Part shown: in pieces, positions 48,701 through 62,800 of the stretch | Numbering within the stretch: the first letter of the stretch is position 1 | Layout: each line of letters begins with the position of its first letter | DNA from: Tretioscincus oriximinensis | Lineage: Eukaryota > Chordata > Lepidosauria > Squamata > Gymnophthalmidae | Assembly: GCA_022410635.1 (NCBI GenBank) | Contig: JAJVDF010000374.1 | Span: 119,525 to 183,524, forward strand | Direction: 5' to 3' | DNA length: 64,000 nt | Notes under the pieces: model-generated | Seen by the model: the letters and a program-made list of their open reading frames with translations, nothing else | Database searches by the model: none | What the model was told of the DNA's origin: nothing | Translations under genes and position numbers: made by a program

Positions 48701-51700
48701 GGCAATTAATATTCAAACTTATTTGCATATTTATGAATATGCAAATGGCATACCCAAACTGGGGCCATTAATATTCGTGCTATTTTGCATATTTATGAAT
48801 ATGCAAATGAAATCACCATCTGAGAAATCTGTGAAGCATGTGAGAATTTTTCAAAGTATATGAAAAATCTGCAGTGTGTGAAAAATTTGCATTTTTTTAT
48901 TTTCTAGTGAAGGGAGGGTGCCTTTAGGAGTTGGGCCTTATTGCCAGAGCCCCCTATTGATGGTGCAGTGAATTTTTTTTTAATTTTTTAATTAATTTTT
49001 TAATTTTTCTGGTCAGCCCAGTCCTCAATGAATCCTGCAAGTGAATAATTCTTTGATTTTACATTTTAAAAGTTGTCAAAAGAAAAGGACAAGTATCTTT
49101 CTTATGTGCTTATAGAGTAACTGCAGGAATTGCAGCTGATCAGGATCTATGTTCTAAGAACAAGAGATTTCCCTGGATTTATCATCCCTGTTTCCTGTCT
49201 CTGCCTGGTGTATCTCTAGGAGCCTGGATAGCTTTAAGACATTTAAGCTTTTAGATATATCTATGGATACCAAGGGTATCCATACTGCCTCCNGGATGGA
49301 GCTACTTGTGAAATACNATTTGCAGGGAATTTTCCCGACTGCCCAGGGGCAGTTGGTGGGCCTCTGTGTGAGACAGAATCCTAGGCTAGATGGGCCCCAT
49401 TCAGCAGAGCTCTTCTTAGGTTCTTATGTTCTCTGCTTCCAGGGAGGATGGGTGGGTATGTTGGCGGTTGGGAGGGAATGGATCTTTTTAAAACATTTTA
49501 GTTCATTTTATTTTACTTCCTTAATCTTCTCTTACCTGCACTGGGACCAATGGTGAAGGGCTGTATATCATTTTAAATAAATAAAATACATATATATGTA
49601 TGTGCAGGAGACTATGGAAGGAGGAGACAAGGAAGAAAACCATTCCGGTTCTTTCTCAGAAATGAATATGAAACCCTAATACAATGCTAGGAATGTGCAG
49701 AATTTCTCGTTGTAGTCAGAATGCCTTTCTGAAAACCATGCAGTGTCATAGCCCACAAGGGTCCCTTCCGTGTTTTCTTTTGCATTTTAAGCATAGCTGC
49801 TGCCTGCCCTGGCCAGATAGGAATGCTGCTTGGCTACTGCTAATCTGATGTCTCTTTGAAAATGGCTACTGCACCCTCCATCTCATTGCAAGCCTTAGAA
49901 ACCACTCCTTGTCCTCAAATAATGTAGCACCAGATAACCACTCTGTGCTTAAACAAAATTATCTCATCAAAGCAACAAAACATGTGGGGCTGCATATTTG
50001 AAGCACTAATTTGAGTGGCGCACAGATAGGGGAAGGTCCTCCTGAATCTCGTCATACAAGTCTTTGGATCTCAGAGGTATTTCTGTAGTTTTAAGGAAGC
50101 CGCTCCAGAAAATACACCCATTGAACTTTTTTATATGTATATTTATATTTAATTTTTCTTCCAATTTCTAGAAGACCCTCTGGATGATAGTGCTGAATCT
50201 GATGATGAAGAGAAGGAAGATGATGATGTAAGTTTGAAATCTGAACATCAGAATGTTAAGAGAGACCCTGCGGGATCTGGCCACACGAAGAAAGTGATGC
50301 CTCTGATAGGGATTCACCAGGTGTCTCTGAGCATTGCAAGGAGAAGATAAAAGGAAAACCTTCCTCTGATGCCTTCTGCTTGCAAGTGGCACTCAAAAGC
50401 CTCTCCAATGTTCTTCTAGGCATCCATTCTAGTAGCCATTTACACTTCCCAAATGCAATCGGGGGAAGGACATGCTACCCACATGTCATTTCCCTGAGGC
50501 AATAATAGAAATCATGTAATAATCTCATACTAGATTTCAGGACATTTCAGGGGTCCTATAAGGGAGAAATACAATTATATGAGTTTCCCCCTTCCCTCTG
50601 CCCTGCTCACTGCCTTATGTCTTGTTTCTGGCCCTGCCCCGTTTTAGTCGCATGACTTCCTGTCCGATTTCNGGAATGCCACCTGAGTGATGGGGTCAGA
50701 AGTCATGTTACCAAAGGGGCGGAGTCGGAAAGGGCAAGGAAGTTTGTCTCCTCATCATCCTTCCCTCCCCTTACAAGTTTCTCAGTTTGATTTTATGCCA
50801 TCATTGTAACAATGTTCCAATCTAGCCTTTATGAATTTGTTCAATCTTTTCTTAGAGCTGGATACATCTCTGGATTCATTTCTTAAAGCTGAACAGCCAT
50901 CTCTCCAGGATCATTTAGTGAATCCTGCATTGAGCAGGGGGTTGGACCCAGTGATTCTAGAGATCCCTTCCACCTCTATGTTCTTATCTTCTTATGTTCT
51001 TATGAAGAGGCCTTGATTTTGGAAGGGAGGTGCTTAATCTGGATACCTAGCTTTATAGCGGTTTTTAGGTCGTCATGGTGTGCACAGACATGCGATTGCT
51101 ATATTCCGAAATATAGCTTCATAGTGGTCATGTACACACAGCTAACATCTGAGGGGCCTCACCTTAGGAGTCCCTGGTTTAGATGCGTGAACAAGATGTT
51201 TTCAGCAAGACGAAAATAGATCTTAAACATTCCAAACTGGCACAGCAAACTCCCGATCTGGCTTTTGGCCCTGAACACCACTGGCAAGAAATGCTTTGTG
51301 GTGCTTTTATTCCTAAATGCGAATCACTTTCTATGATCATAGAGTTATAAAAGATTGGTACCAAACATTTCTGTTCTGGGGCAAAATTGGCCACAGCCCC
51401 AAATCTTCTACACCTTACTGGAATGAGTGAGCTGTCCCTGGATGTTGGACATACTATTTTGTCTTCTTAGTCACTGTGGCCTGTGGTCAAACGGTTTTTG
51501 GAAACCTTGCAAAACAGGTTTACCAGAAACCGTGACAAGCCAGATTATACAGATTACATGTTATTGCAACACGGGAATCAAATTTGTTTTGCTTGTTTGT
51601 TTAGCAAGGCTGAATTTTAGTATCTGGGTCTTGATATCCATTTAGATTGAGGACTGAAAGATTTTCCCATACGAGGATGAAAAATTCATACTGACACAGG

Positions 51701-53779
51701 TGCATCACCATCTTAAGGTAGGGTTACCAGATGAAATCCAGGATAGAGCTTCAATAGGTATAAAAAAGGGTGCTGCAGCCATATGAAACTGCACCTGTTG
51801 AAGACATTCTAGAGACATTCAAGTTATAAACTTCGTTCCCAGATTTCATCTGATAACCCTGGCCACCTCCACACAAGGTTTTCCTACCGCAATGATATTT
51901 ACATCACAAAGAATCCCCCTCATATGCTTNTGGAGTTTCAGAAGCTCTGTTGTTCTGGATTTTCCTGAGAGCAGTCACAAGCTGCTCTCATNGTGAATTT
52001 TCCTCTTCCCCCCAAAGTGCGTACCTGTGAAGAGCCGGCATTTGTCAAGACGTGTACTGGAGCTCAGGCTCCTAGGGGAGGNGGAAGAGCAGCCAATCAG
52101 GAGGCTGCACACTTGTTCACAGAGCTACAAAATGCTAGCATGCTCGTTCCAGTATCGCAGGCTATGAGGGATACCTGAGAACGTAAGAACCTAAGAGAAG
52201 CCCTGTTGAATCAGGCCGGAGCCCATCTAATCCAGCATTTTGTCTCACACAGNGGCCCACCAATTGCACTTGGGCAGCCTGGAACAAAAGAAGGCAAAAG
52301 CTTCAACTGTTCTTGATGCCCTGCAAAAGGCATTTCAGGAATACTGTCTGTTGCTCCATCTTGCAGGCAGTATCAAGACATCCAACTNAGTAGCTGTTTA
52401 TATCCTTGGCCTCCATGATCTTGTCTAATCCTGTCTTAAAGCCATCTGGGCTGCTAGCTGCCACCACCTCTTCTGAAAGTAAATTCCAAAGGCTGATGAC
52501 CCTCTGGGTGAAAAAATACTTTCCCTTTTCTGTCCTCTCTCTTCTGCCCATCAGCTTCAAAGAATACTCCCTGGTTCTATTGTTATGCGATAGAGAAAAC
52601 AATTTTTCTCAATTCACCTTAGAGCCATCTCATGCATGATTTTATACACTTCAATCAGATCACCTCTCAAATGCTCTCTTTCGAGGCTGAAGAGGCCCAA
52701 ATGTTGCAGCCGGATTTCATAAGGGTGATGCTCCAGCCCCTCAGTCATTCTTGTTGCTCTTTTCTGCACCTATATGGGGCAGAGGTGTGAATGTGTAAAT
52801 CTTGATTTAAAATAAATCTTGGACTTAACTCGCTCATCTGGATGCAGCCCCTGTCTTAAGGACAGCTTGATTAAATTCAGGCTACCATGTTAGTCTGGCT
52901 CAAACCAGACCTTTATGCACATCTTATTTCCTTTCTTTTGGGAAGGGAAGGTGGAAGAATAGGGGAGAGAATATTTATGAGGCTTGTTAGGGAGTTTTGT
53001 TGTTGCTTTCCTCTGTTCGGACTGTCCAGGAGCATCTGGTGGCCTTCTGTGTGACACAGAATGCTGGACTAGATGGACTCTGGCCCCATTCATTATGGCT
53101 CTTCTTATGTTCTTATGTTCAATTATGGACTGAGTGTAGCTCAGGAATAGAGCACACTGCTGCTGCTGGTTCAATCCTGAGTCTGGAAGTAGGAAGCAGC
53201 ACACCTCGCCAGTACCTCTGCCTCGGAAACAGTATGCAGGTACCTGTGTGGAGTTCAGAATGATTTGCTGATGAGTAAACTGCTTGGAAATGGGCACTGG
53301 TTTGATCCCCAGTCTCTTACCTGAAAGTAGATAACGGCAAACCAGTCTAGTGTCTTTGCTATGGAAACTGTGCTCATGGGGGCGCTTGGGGAGTCAACCA
53401 AGGACATTCCTGCCTCAGTGGTATCCAACATATGACACTGTATAGTTGCCCTCAGAATTCATAGCGTCATAGTGTTGGAAGGGATCACCAGGGTGATTCC
53501 ATCATAAGTGCAGAAGAGAAATTAGAATAAATTCATTTCATTTGACTGTTTCAAATAGATAGGCTAAAACTAAGCATAGAATCCACACAGCATTTATTTC
53601 AGGTCCTGTATGTTCCCCACCTTCACATAAAAAAGGTATGTCAGGCTTAGCATCTCAAAACAGCCCTGTGTAATTTCACCCTTCACCTTCTCCTCCATAC
53701 TTACCACTGATTGGCCAACCTGGGATTCATTGACTCTGATTTGCTAGCCATCAGTAACAGTCATTTCCAGGCTGCTGGA

Positions 53780-53870
<91 letters not shown>

Positions 53871-56800
53871 NNNNNNNNNNNNNNNNNNNNNNNNNNNNNN
53901 NNNNNNNNNNNNNNNNNNNNNNNNNNNNNNNNNNNNNNNNNNNNNNNNNNNNNNNNNNNNNNNNNNNNNNNNNNNNNNNNNNNNNNNNNNNNNNNNNNNN
54001 NNNNNNNNNNNNNNNNNNNNNNNNNNNNNNNNNNNNNNNNNNNNNNNNNNNNNNNNNNNNNNNNNNNNNNNNNNNNNNNNNNNNNNNNNNNNNNNNNNNN
54101 NNNNNNNNNNNNNNNNNNNNNNNNNNNNNNNNNNNNNNNNNNNNNNNNNNNNNNNNNNNNNNNNNNNNNNNNNNNNNNNNNNNNNNNNNNNNNNNNNNNN
54201 NNNNNNNNNNNNNNNNNNNNNNNNNNNNNNNNNNNNNNNNNNNNNNNNNNNNNNNNNNNNNNNNNNNNNTCCTGAAGAGGTAGTAGTAGCCAACAGCTTG
54301 GATAGTTTCAAGACAGGACTAGACAGGTTTATGGACACTAAGGGTATAAATGGATACTAGGATAGTTGTCTGGATGTCGACTCCCGGATGGAGCAACAGG
54401 CAGGACTCTTGAAATACCATTTGCAGGGAGTCATGAACAGGAGCATATTTTGCTTTCCTCTGTTCAGGCTGCCCAGGTGCATCTGGTGGGCCTCTGTGTG
54501 ACACAGAATGCTGGACTTGATGGGCTGTGGCCTGATCCAGTATGGCTCTTCTTATGTTCTTAACTGGTGGGGCACTGTGGGGGACAGAATGCTGGACTGG
54601 ATGGGCTGTGGCCCGATCCAGTATGGCTCTTCTTATGTTGTTATGTTCTTATGTTCTTAATAATAATAATAATAATAATAATCCCCACCAATGAGTGCAC
54701 TTTGTCATGGTGGTGGGTCTTGTGTACTCCAATGAAGCTGAGAGCTGTGCCTGGGTAGTGCAAACTACTGGTAGGTTCAACCATGCTGGAGTGGTCAAAG
54801 CAGAGGAGCAAAGCAAAAGCACCCAACCCATTTGACCCAATGGAGAGACAAAAAAAAATATATACTGGCTTGGATGTGCCCAGGATAAAAAGGTCCGTGA
54901 TGGTTGCTGAGGAACCTGGACAACCATTGACAAATGGGCTACAGGAACAAAATTCACAAACGAAAAAGCGGCAGAAATTTTCAATGTCAGAGAATCGCAC
55001 ACTCATGAAATCCTACTACAAGTTGGAACCAGAAAAACGTGGATATCAAAACCGAATGTACCAACTATGGAAACAAGAATATTCAAACTAAAAAATAACG
55101 GCACTTCAACTGGCTGATCATCGACGATTCATAATCAGGAACAAAGTGTTCAGTGAAATCGAACTCGATGAAATACGAAGAACATGCAAAACTGTAGCAC
55201 TTCAACCTGCTATGTAAGGTTCCCATACGTCCCGGGAAGGCGGGACAATCCTGGCTTTGGGGACTAAAATATAGTCCCCTCCAGGTTTTAAGATAAAATC
55301 CCAGATTTTTACGTTCCCCGATGCTGCATCAGGGAATATAAAAATGCAGGATTTTAAAGGCAAAGGAGCCATCAGAGCTGACAGCTGCAGCCCGAGCAAC
55401 GCTTTCTGGGGTCCTGGAAGGAACCTTGGAGCGTGCCGTAGCTGCTCCTCTGCTGGAGGAGGGGGTTTCACGCCTGCTGTTGGGCAAAGCGCGCCAACTC
55501 GCCTCCAGCAGAGGAAAAACGCTTGGGTTTGTGACAGGAGAACCCCGCCTCCACAGCAGAGAAGCAACTACGCACATGCACTCATACACACACGGACGCT
55601 TGTGGTGAGACAGGCAGAAGAGAGGTTCTGCCTGTCTCACCACAAGCGTCCGTGTGTGCGCCCGTGCGTGCACGCACCCCACCCCCACCCCCGTCCCAGT
55701 TTTGGGCTGCCAAAATATGGCAACCCTACTGCTATGGCACAAGTAGAAGATCCAATAAGACCAAGAATCCCTGAACAACAAGAACCTGAAGAAAATTTGG
55801 AAATCCTGCAAGATGATGAAGAACAGCAGCATGAACTCATGAATGAAACACCTGGCACCATGTCTCAACGGCAGCAAGAACTAAAGACAAAATACTTGCT
55901 CACATAGCATCTAACACAGAGCGAAAGCGACTGCCAGCCTTGAAAATTATAGACAGGAGACGAATTGCGCCACCGATGAAAGACATTAACTCTGTACTTG
56001 CAACAGTCCATAATGCATCNATTGAAGAATTGAACCAGCTTGCCTACAGTACAGCTGTGATAGTAACCAAAGAACTAGGATTACTGCAACTGGAGTCAAT
56101 AAAAAAACCAGCTGGAAAGCCAAAATGGAAAGTCCGATTAGAACTGAAAACTAAAAGCCTAAGATCAGATGCTAGTAACTTGAAAAACATGAAGGAGCAG
56201 AAACTGAACAATCGGAAAACTAAAGACCATCTGTTTAAAAAATAGGGACTGAATACCAGGAAAACTGATGAAGTCTTAGAAATCGTGAAACAGCAGATAA
56301 CAGCAACAGCTAGGAAACTCGAATGATACAATGCAAGGATCATCCAGTACAGACAGAATAAAATGTTCCAAACCAACCAAAGGCAGTTCTACCAAAGCCT
56401 GTATCAACAAGCAAATTGAAAAGCCGGAGAAGAAAACAACAACAAACTTTTGGAGAAATCTATGGCAGGTTGAAAAGGAATACAACAAAACTGCCAGGGG
56501 GATAAAGGACTTCGAGAAGAAATTCTCAAAGAACAACATGCGACAACTGGAAATAACACCTGAAATGGTCGCAAAAAGAGTGCAGAAGGTAAAGATCTGG
56601 ACATCCCCTGGCACTGATCAGTTGCATGGCTTTTGGCTCAAGCACCTGACCAGCCTGCATGCAAAAATGGCTGAACTGTTCAACAAAATGCAGCAAACAG
56701 GAAATGTCAGTGAGTGGCTAACAACAGGCAAAACATACTTAATACAGAAAGATGCAGCAAAAGGAGCCGTACCAGAAAATGACAGACCAATAACATGTCT

Positions 56801-59800
56801 GCCGACTATGTTCAAATTGCTGACAGGCATCATAGCCGATAGAATTCAGGGCTACCTCGAAGAAAATGACATCATGCCAGTAGAGCAAAAGGGCAATAAA
56901 AGAAGAAGCAGGAGCATAAAGGATCAACTACTAGTCGACAAAATGATTCTGGAGAACTGCAAATGCCAGAAAACAAACCTGCATATGACCTGGATCAACT
57001 ATAAAAAAGCCTTTGACTCACTGTCACATAGTTGGATCACAAAGTGCCTGGAAGTCACTGGAGTCAATGAAAATATTAGNAAGCTTATTGAAAAGATGAT
57101 GCAGCACTAGAAGGCAGAGCTTTTAATTGGAAGTGGTCAACATCAAGAGGGGCATCTTCTAGGGGGACTCATTGTCCCCACTGCTTTTTATCATCATTAT
57201 GATCCCTTTGTCACTCCTCCTAAAGAAAATAAACCTTGTCTACCAAACTGCCAGAAATTCACAGAAAATTTCACACCTGCTGTACATAGAAAATCAGAAA
57301 TCGAGATCCAATCACTGACCAACACTGTACGAATCTTCAGTAGTGACATCAGCATGGAGTTTGGCCTGGACAAGTGTGCCACAGTAGCACTGAAGAAAGG
57401 AAAAATCATTAAAAGCAAAGGCATTGAAATGGCCAATGGTCNAACCATTAAGTGCCACCAGCCAAAAGCCTATAAATATCTGGGTATCTTACAACTGGAC
57501 AATATCAAGCGTGGTCATGTGAAAGATGTAGTCAACAAAGAGTACACCCAGAGGACCAAGAAAATTCTGAAAAACAAACTAAATGGTGGCAACAATCATG
57601 GGCCATACTTGTCATCAGGTACACAGCTGGCATAGTGAACTGGACACAAGTAGAGCTGGACAACTTAGACAGGAAAACCAGGAAATTGATGACGATCCAT
57701 CATGCACTGCACCCCTGTAGTGATGTTGACAGGCTGTACTTACCAAGAAAAATAGGTAGCAGAGGACTTTTGCAGGTGAGGCAGTCAGTGGAAGAAGAGA
57801 AGCATCCATCAGCTGACTACGTAAAGGAGAGCAAAGAGTCAGTGTTGATAGAAGTTGACAACATGAGGCTTCTCAAGGTGAAGCAAACCAAGAACCAGTA
57901 CAGAAAAACTGCAATTCAAGATCAGATTGACAGCTGGCAGAATAAAGCACTGCATGGGCAGTTCTTAGATAAGATTGAAGGCAAAGTAGACAAGGAAAAG
58001 ACCTGGTCTTGGCTTATGAATGAAACACTAAAGAAGGAGACAGAAGGAATGATTCTAGCTGCACAAGAACAAGCCATCCGAACAAATGCCATCAAAGCCG
58101 GAATAGAAAAATCAGCAGATGACCCGAAGTGCCGCCTTTGCAAAGAAGCAGATGAAACCATCCACCATATACTCAGCTGCTACAAAAAGATTGCAAACAC
58201 TGACTACAAGCAGAGGCACAACGCTGTGGCACAAATGATCCACTGGAACTTATGCCAGAAGTACCATCTAGCAGTGGCAAAGAACTGGTGGGATCATAAG
58301 CCAGAAAAAGTTGTTAAAAACGAATAGGGCAAAACTACTATGGGACTTCGGGTTGTAGACTGATTGAAAGTTAGAACACAATACTCCGGGCATTACGATT
58401 GTAGAGAAAAAGAAAAAGAAGGTGTGGATTGTAGATATTGCAATTCCGTGGGATAGTAGACTTGAGGAGAAACAGTTGGAGAAAATGACCAGATACGAGG
58501 ACTTGAGAATCGACTCTGGNGTATACCAGTAAAAGTGGTAACAGTGGTCCTTGGCACAATGGGTGCAGTGCCGAAAAATCTCAGTGGGCACTTGAAAACG
58601 ATTGACATTGACAAAAACTCCATCTGACAACTTCAAAAGGCCACTTTGTTGGGATCTGCCTGCATCATTCGAAGATATTTCACTCAGTCNTAGACACTTG
58701 GGAAGTGTCCGACTAGTGTTAGATGATACGAAATCCAGCACATTGATCTCGTTTGCTGTGTTACTGTTAACAACAACAATGACTCAGAGTGGCTTACAAG
58801 GATAATTTTCACCCAAAGACTTACATCTATTCTATTTTCCCCAACAGTGGTNTTACTCATGAATCTACTTGAAATATAGGTTAAATCTACTTTCTTAGGA
58901 GTAGCTGAGTTGGCTAAATCTGAGGCCAGTAGATGACGCTCAGCCCTCTCTGTGGCCGACACAGGGCCTCAAAACCGGACCTNACGAACTGAAAGATTGA
59001 AAGACGGTCTCTTAACTCACTGTGCCATTTATTGTTTTTACTTCAGAACAATTTATCTTTNCACAAATTTACAATAATATATTCCATTCATTTCTTTTAC
59101 AGTGTTTCAAACATTTCCCTTTTTATCCCTCCCTTCCTCGTTTCCCTTGTTTACGTACATATGCAACATTTACTGGGGGGGCTCACATCTGGAAAATTAT
59201 TCTTAATCTCATTTTCGTTGCTTCACTCCTTATTTTTGCCCCTAGATAATTTTTTTACTCTCAACTATTTCTGCTCACAATCTCTTATTTTGTGAAATTA
59301 TTTAAAAGTAGGTGAGGTGGTTTTTTTACTTTTTTCTTCCTACCTCCTTGAGTCTCAAATTTGTCCCGGGGCTGCTCCTTTTCAAATGCCAATTCACATT
59401 CTTAAAGGAGCTTTTATATATTGATTAATATTTTATTCTGTTCCTTTATTTGCACTGGCTTTTCCCTTAGGTCATTAGACAGGCTTGGAGATTCTCCCCC
59501 CTCCCCCAAAATAATAGCAGTTCTAGTTGGCATCATCACCATCTTTCTAAAAAAACAAATAACCATTTGTTGACATGCCTTAGTTATGGGCCTTCTGGAA
59601 TGTAGGAAGGACTTATTTGTCATTGTGAAGTGGTAATCCTGTGCATGTGTATGTCAAGGTCTCAGCTTCATAAAGGAACAGTTCAAGGATACAGAAACCA
59701 CAATCTTTTTATGTGACGGCAGCAGAATGTTGCTCAAGGAAGGTGTGAACGCGGTCATTAAACATTTTGGCTTTGGCGCAAAATAAGAATACCATTCTCC

Positions 59801-62800
59801 TTGCTCCAGGTCAGAGCCAAACGGAACATTTTCTACTGCAGTAGTTGTTTGCTTAGATTTATTTATTTCCTTGTATCTAACAGAAGCTCAGGGCAGCAGC
59901 ATCAAGTGCACCAAACAGTGAAGAAACCTCTTAAAAGCCACAAAATCAATGTGGAGATTCCATGAGGTGATACGTAATACATTCATTCTGGGATGTGGCT
60001 TCCTGCATACGTGGCTAGGCCAGTGCTAGGCATTATCCGGCAGGAAATCTCACACTCAGTATTTTCCTTACGCGCAAAGGGTACTATTACATGAGTAAAA
60101 GNATATCACTTACACATGTGGGGGGTTGTGATGTCACTTCCGAGGCAGAACCGGAAGTTACATCACTTCAGATGCCATTACTGGAAGCAGCCACCCCCCA
60201 AAAAAGTGACAACTGGTCCTGGGGCATCCTTTCCGGAAGCAGGTGAAGGAGGTGGCCTCACAGTGGTGTCACTCTGGGCCCCGCATATTTCTTGTACATT
60301 TCTGTATGAGGATTCGAAAGAGAATGGCAAATCTCGCAAAATTGTCACAATGATCTCAATCCTTGCACATCGCTGCATGGGGGTCCATGTTTGGTATGAG
60401 AATGAAAAATTTGACAAAATATGTAAGATTCTTGTATGAATCCCAGCACTAGTCAGTGGCACTGTGAGCATCAGAGGAATGCACTTCTTAGGAACTGGGT
60501 TTTTATGCCCCACTTTTCTCACCCAAAGGGACTCAANGTGGCTTATAAGCGATTTTCCACCCAAAGGCTTATATTCTATCTTCCCCATCACTCTTTGATA
60601 GTTCCCATTTATCTAATTGCAATTTCTTGCTTTTAAATAGCTGGGTGGACTAGAGCTGAGGCCAGTAGAGGGTGTTCCTCATCCATCTCCATGGCTGACA
60701 CAGAGCTTCGAACTCTGTCATCTCTTCTGATACCTCAGGACTCTTAACCGCACTGCTGTGTGTATCTCTGTGCAGTTTTCCTGGNAGAGAGAGAGAAGTG
60801 GTTGGCCATTGGCATCTTCCAAGAAAAGGCTCGTGGTTGATCTGGCAACTGCTTTCCAATCAGTTCCTTCTATCACAACTCCACAGCCTCTCCCTGGACA
60901 AACAATGCAAAGGCTCTGAATGACGCTTTACTTTGATTAAAAACCACATCAATTGCCCAAAGATAAACAACTGATTCAGTATTTCATAACACTACCGGTA
61001 GCTATTAATTCATAAATAGCTTCATTGTCAAGAGTTTGCGACAAGGAACTAACCCTACATCATATTCTTGTGAAACCTCAGCATAGCCATATAGCCATGC
61101 ATTTGGAAGAGACATTTAGACTNTGAGCTCAGAGTTCCTGATCTACTAAGTAATCAAGACTCATCTAGATTTAAACCTCCAGTCTTAAAGCTGCTAGCGA
61201 CCTGGAAATACATTCCACAGACTTTCCTTTGTCCTCACTCTTCTGCCCATCAATTTCAAGGAATGCCTCCTGGTCCTAAAGTTGTATGATAGAGAAAATA
61301 ATTTTCTCTATTCACCTTACCCATCNCATGCATGATTTTATTCAGTCCAGTCTGATCACCTCTCAAATGCCATCTTCCGAGGCTGAAGAGGCCCAGATGT
61401 TGCAGCTTGACTTTGAATCCTTTCTTAAAGCTGTCCAGAGAGGATACTTTGTAAGTGGTATAAGACACTNGCACAATTGGTACGTTTTTTCCTGCATGTG
61501 TCAGGAAGATGCTGGCATGGATGCTGACAAAGGAGGTATTTTCATGCATATGGTATGGGAATGCCAAAAAGCAAAGGTGTTTTGGGATAAAGTAGAAAGA
61601 GAAATAAATAATGTGTTTTTCTAGCAGATAAGAATGATGGATAAAATGGTAACAGTACAGGGAGACTTAGATAATCTTGTGCCTGTAAAAGGAAGAGATG
61701 TTATAGATAAAAGGATTACATGTGCTCAGAGTGTCCTGGTAAGAGGTTGGAAAGATAGTGCGTTATGGACAATACAGAAAATGTATGAATATATAATCAA
61801 TGTGATTGCATCAGAAAATGTTGCAGTCATATGGAAAATGAGGGGGAAATAAGGGAGTGTAAACAGAAATAGTTGTGGGTTAAAGAGTATATAGGAGCAG
61901 GATGTGGGAGTGAAGCGATGAACCTGAAATTAAGATTGATATTCCAAATGTAACCCCAAGTCCTGTTTAAAAGGAAGTGAAGTGTAAAGGGGGGAGGGTG
62001 GGGGGAAATAGTTTGAAACATGGATGATTTGAAAATAAAATGTTTTAAACTAAAAAAAAAGAAGCTGTCCAGACTGGTTGACTGATCATTTGTCATTTTG
62101 CTATTTTAAGAAGGCCCATCCTGATATTAGGTTATCTATAATAACGATGCTAATCTCTATTGGCTGCTTAGCAGAATGAGGCCAATTTGAGCTGCTGGAA
62201 GCCAACCAAACCTAAAAAGAAGTAACAAAAGGGGTGTGGGTGCTTGGCTGGCTTCCAGTAACCCCAGTTGACCTCATTTTGTCACGTTAAGCCTGGGCTG
62301 GCTCATCTCATCTCGAGCAGCAAGAGGTAATTACTGGATCTTAGTTTAGGCTNTGGGTTGCCTTTTGCCTTCTAGCCCAGTGAGGTCCAACTGGTGGCCT
62401 GATAGATGTTCCTGGACCACAGCTCCCAGCATTCTATTCTGTGGTTCAGGAACATCTCTAGGGCCACCATCTTCACATCTCAATTCTTGCCTAATTGTTG
62501 CTCATTCCCTTGGAGGCAAACTTTCAGAAAAACTTGAGTTCCCATCTCATTCGCTCTACCTTGTGTATTAAGAATTCTCTTGGATAAAGAATTGGTATGT
62601 CTTTGGTATGAGAACATAAGAGGACCACTTCTGGATTGGGGCCATCTAGTCCAGCATTCCATTTCATCACATAAAGGCCCACCAGTTACTTCTGGGCATT
62701 TCAAACAGAGATCAAAGAAACTTGGTGGCTAGCAGCCTGGATAGCTTTAAGACAGAATTAGATATGTTTATGAATATAAATAGCTGTAAGGGTGGATCTT

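Larger units (their letters stand above)
54681..58780 (+). mobile_element. R4/Dong-like LINE, near full length, dead
   Basis: Single-ORF LINE with reverse transcriptase and C-terminal restriction-like endonuclease. In order: 5' leader with 'tcatggtggtgggtcttgtg', an N-terminal frame ([17 protein letters not shown]), the reverse transcriptase ([62 protein letters not shown]), a CCHC-like finger ([17 protein letters not shown]) and the WWDHKPEKV and VDIAIPWD endonuclease signatures. Stops and frameshifts break it, and a hAT MITE interrupts it at 55215. Confidence 0.87.

Noticed and set aside
53711..54338. Poly-Asn or poly-Tyr protein frames
   Set aside because: Translation of the (AAT)n tract and N gap.
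55344..55907. 187-aa frame as a possible host gene
   Set aside because: It spans the hAT MITE and the R4 N-terminal region; no independent protein homology.
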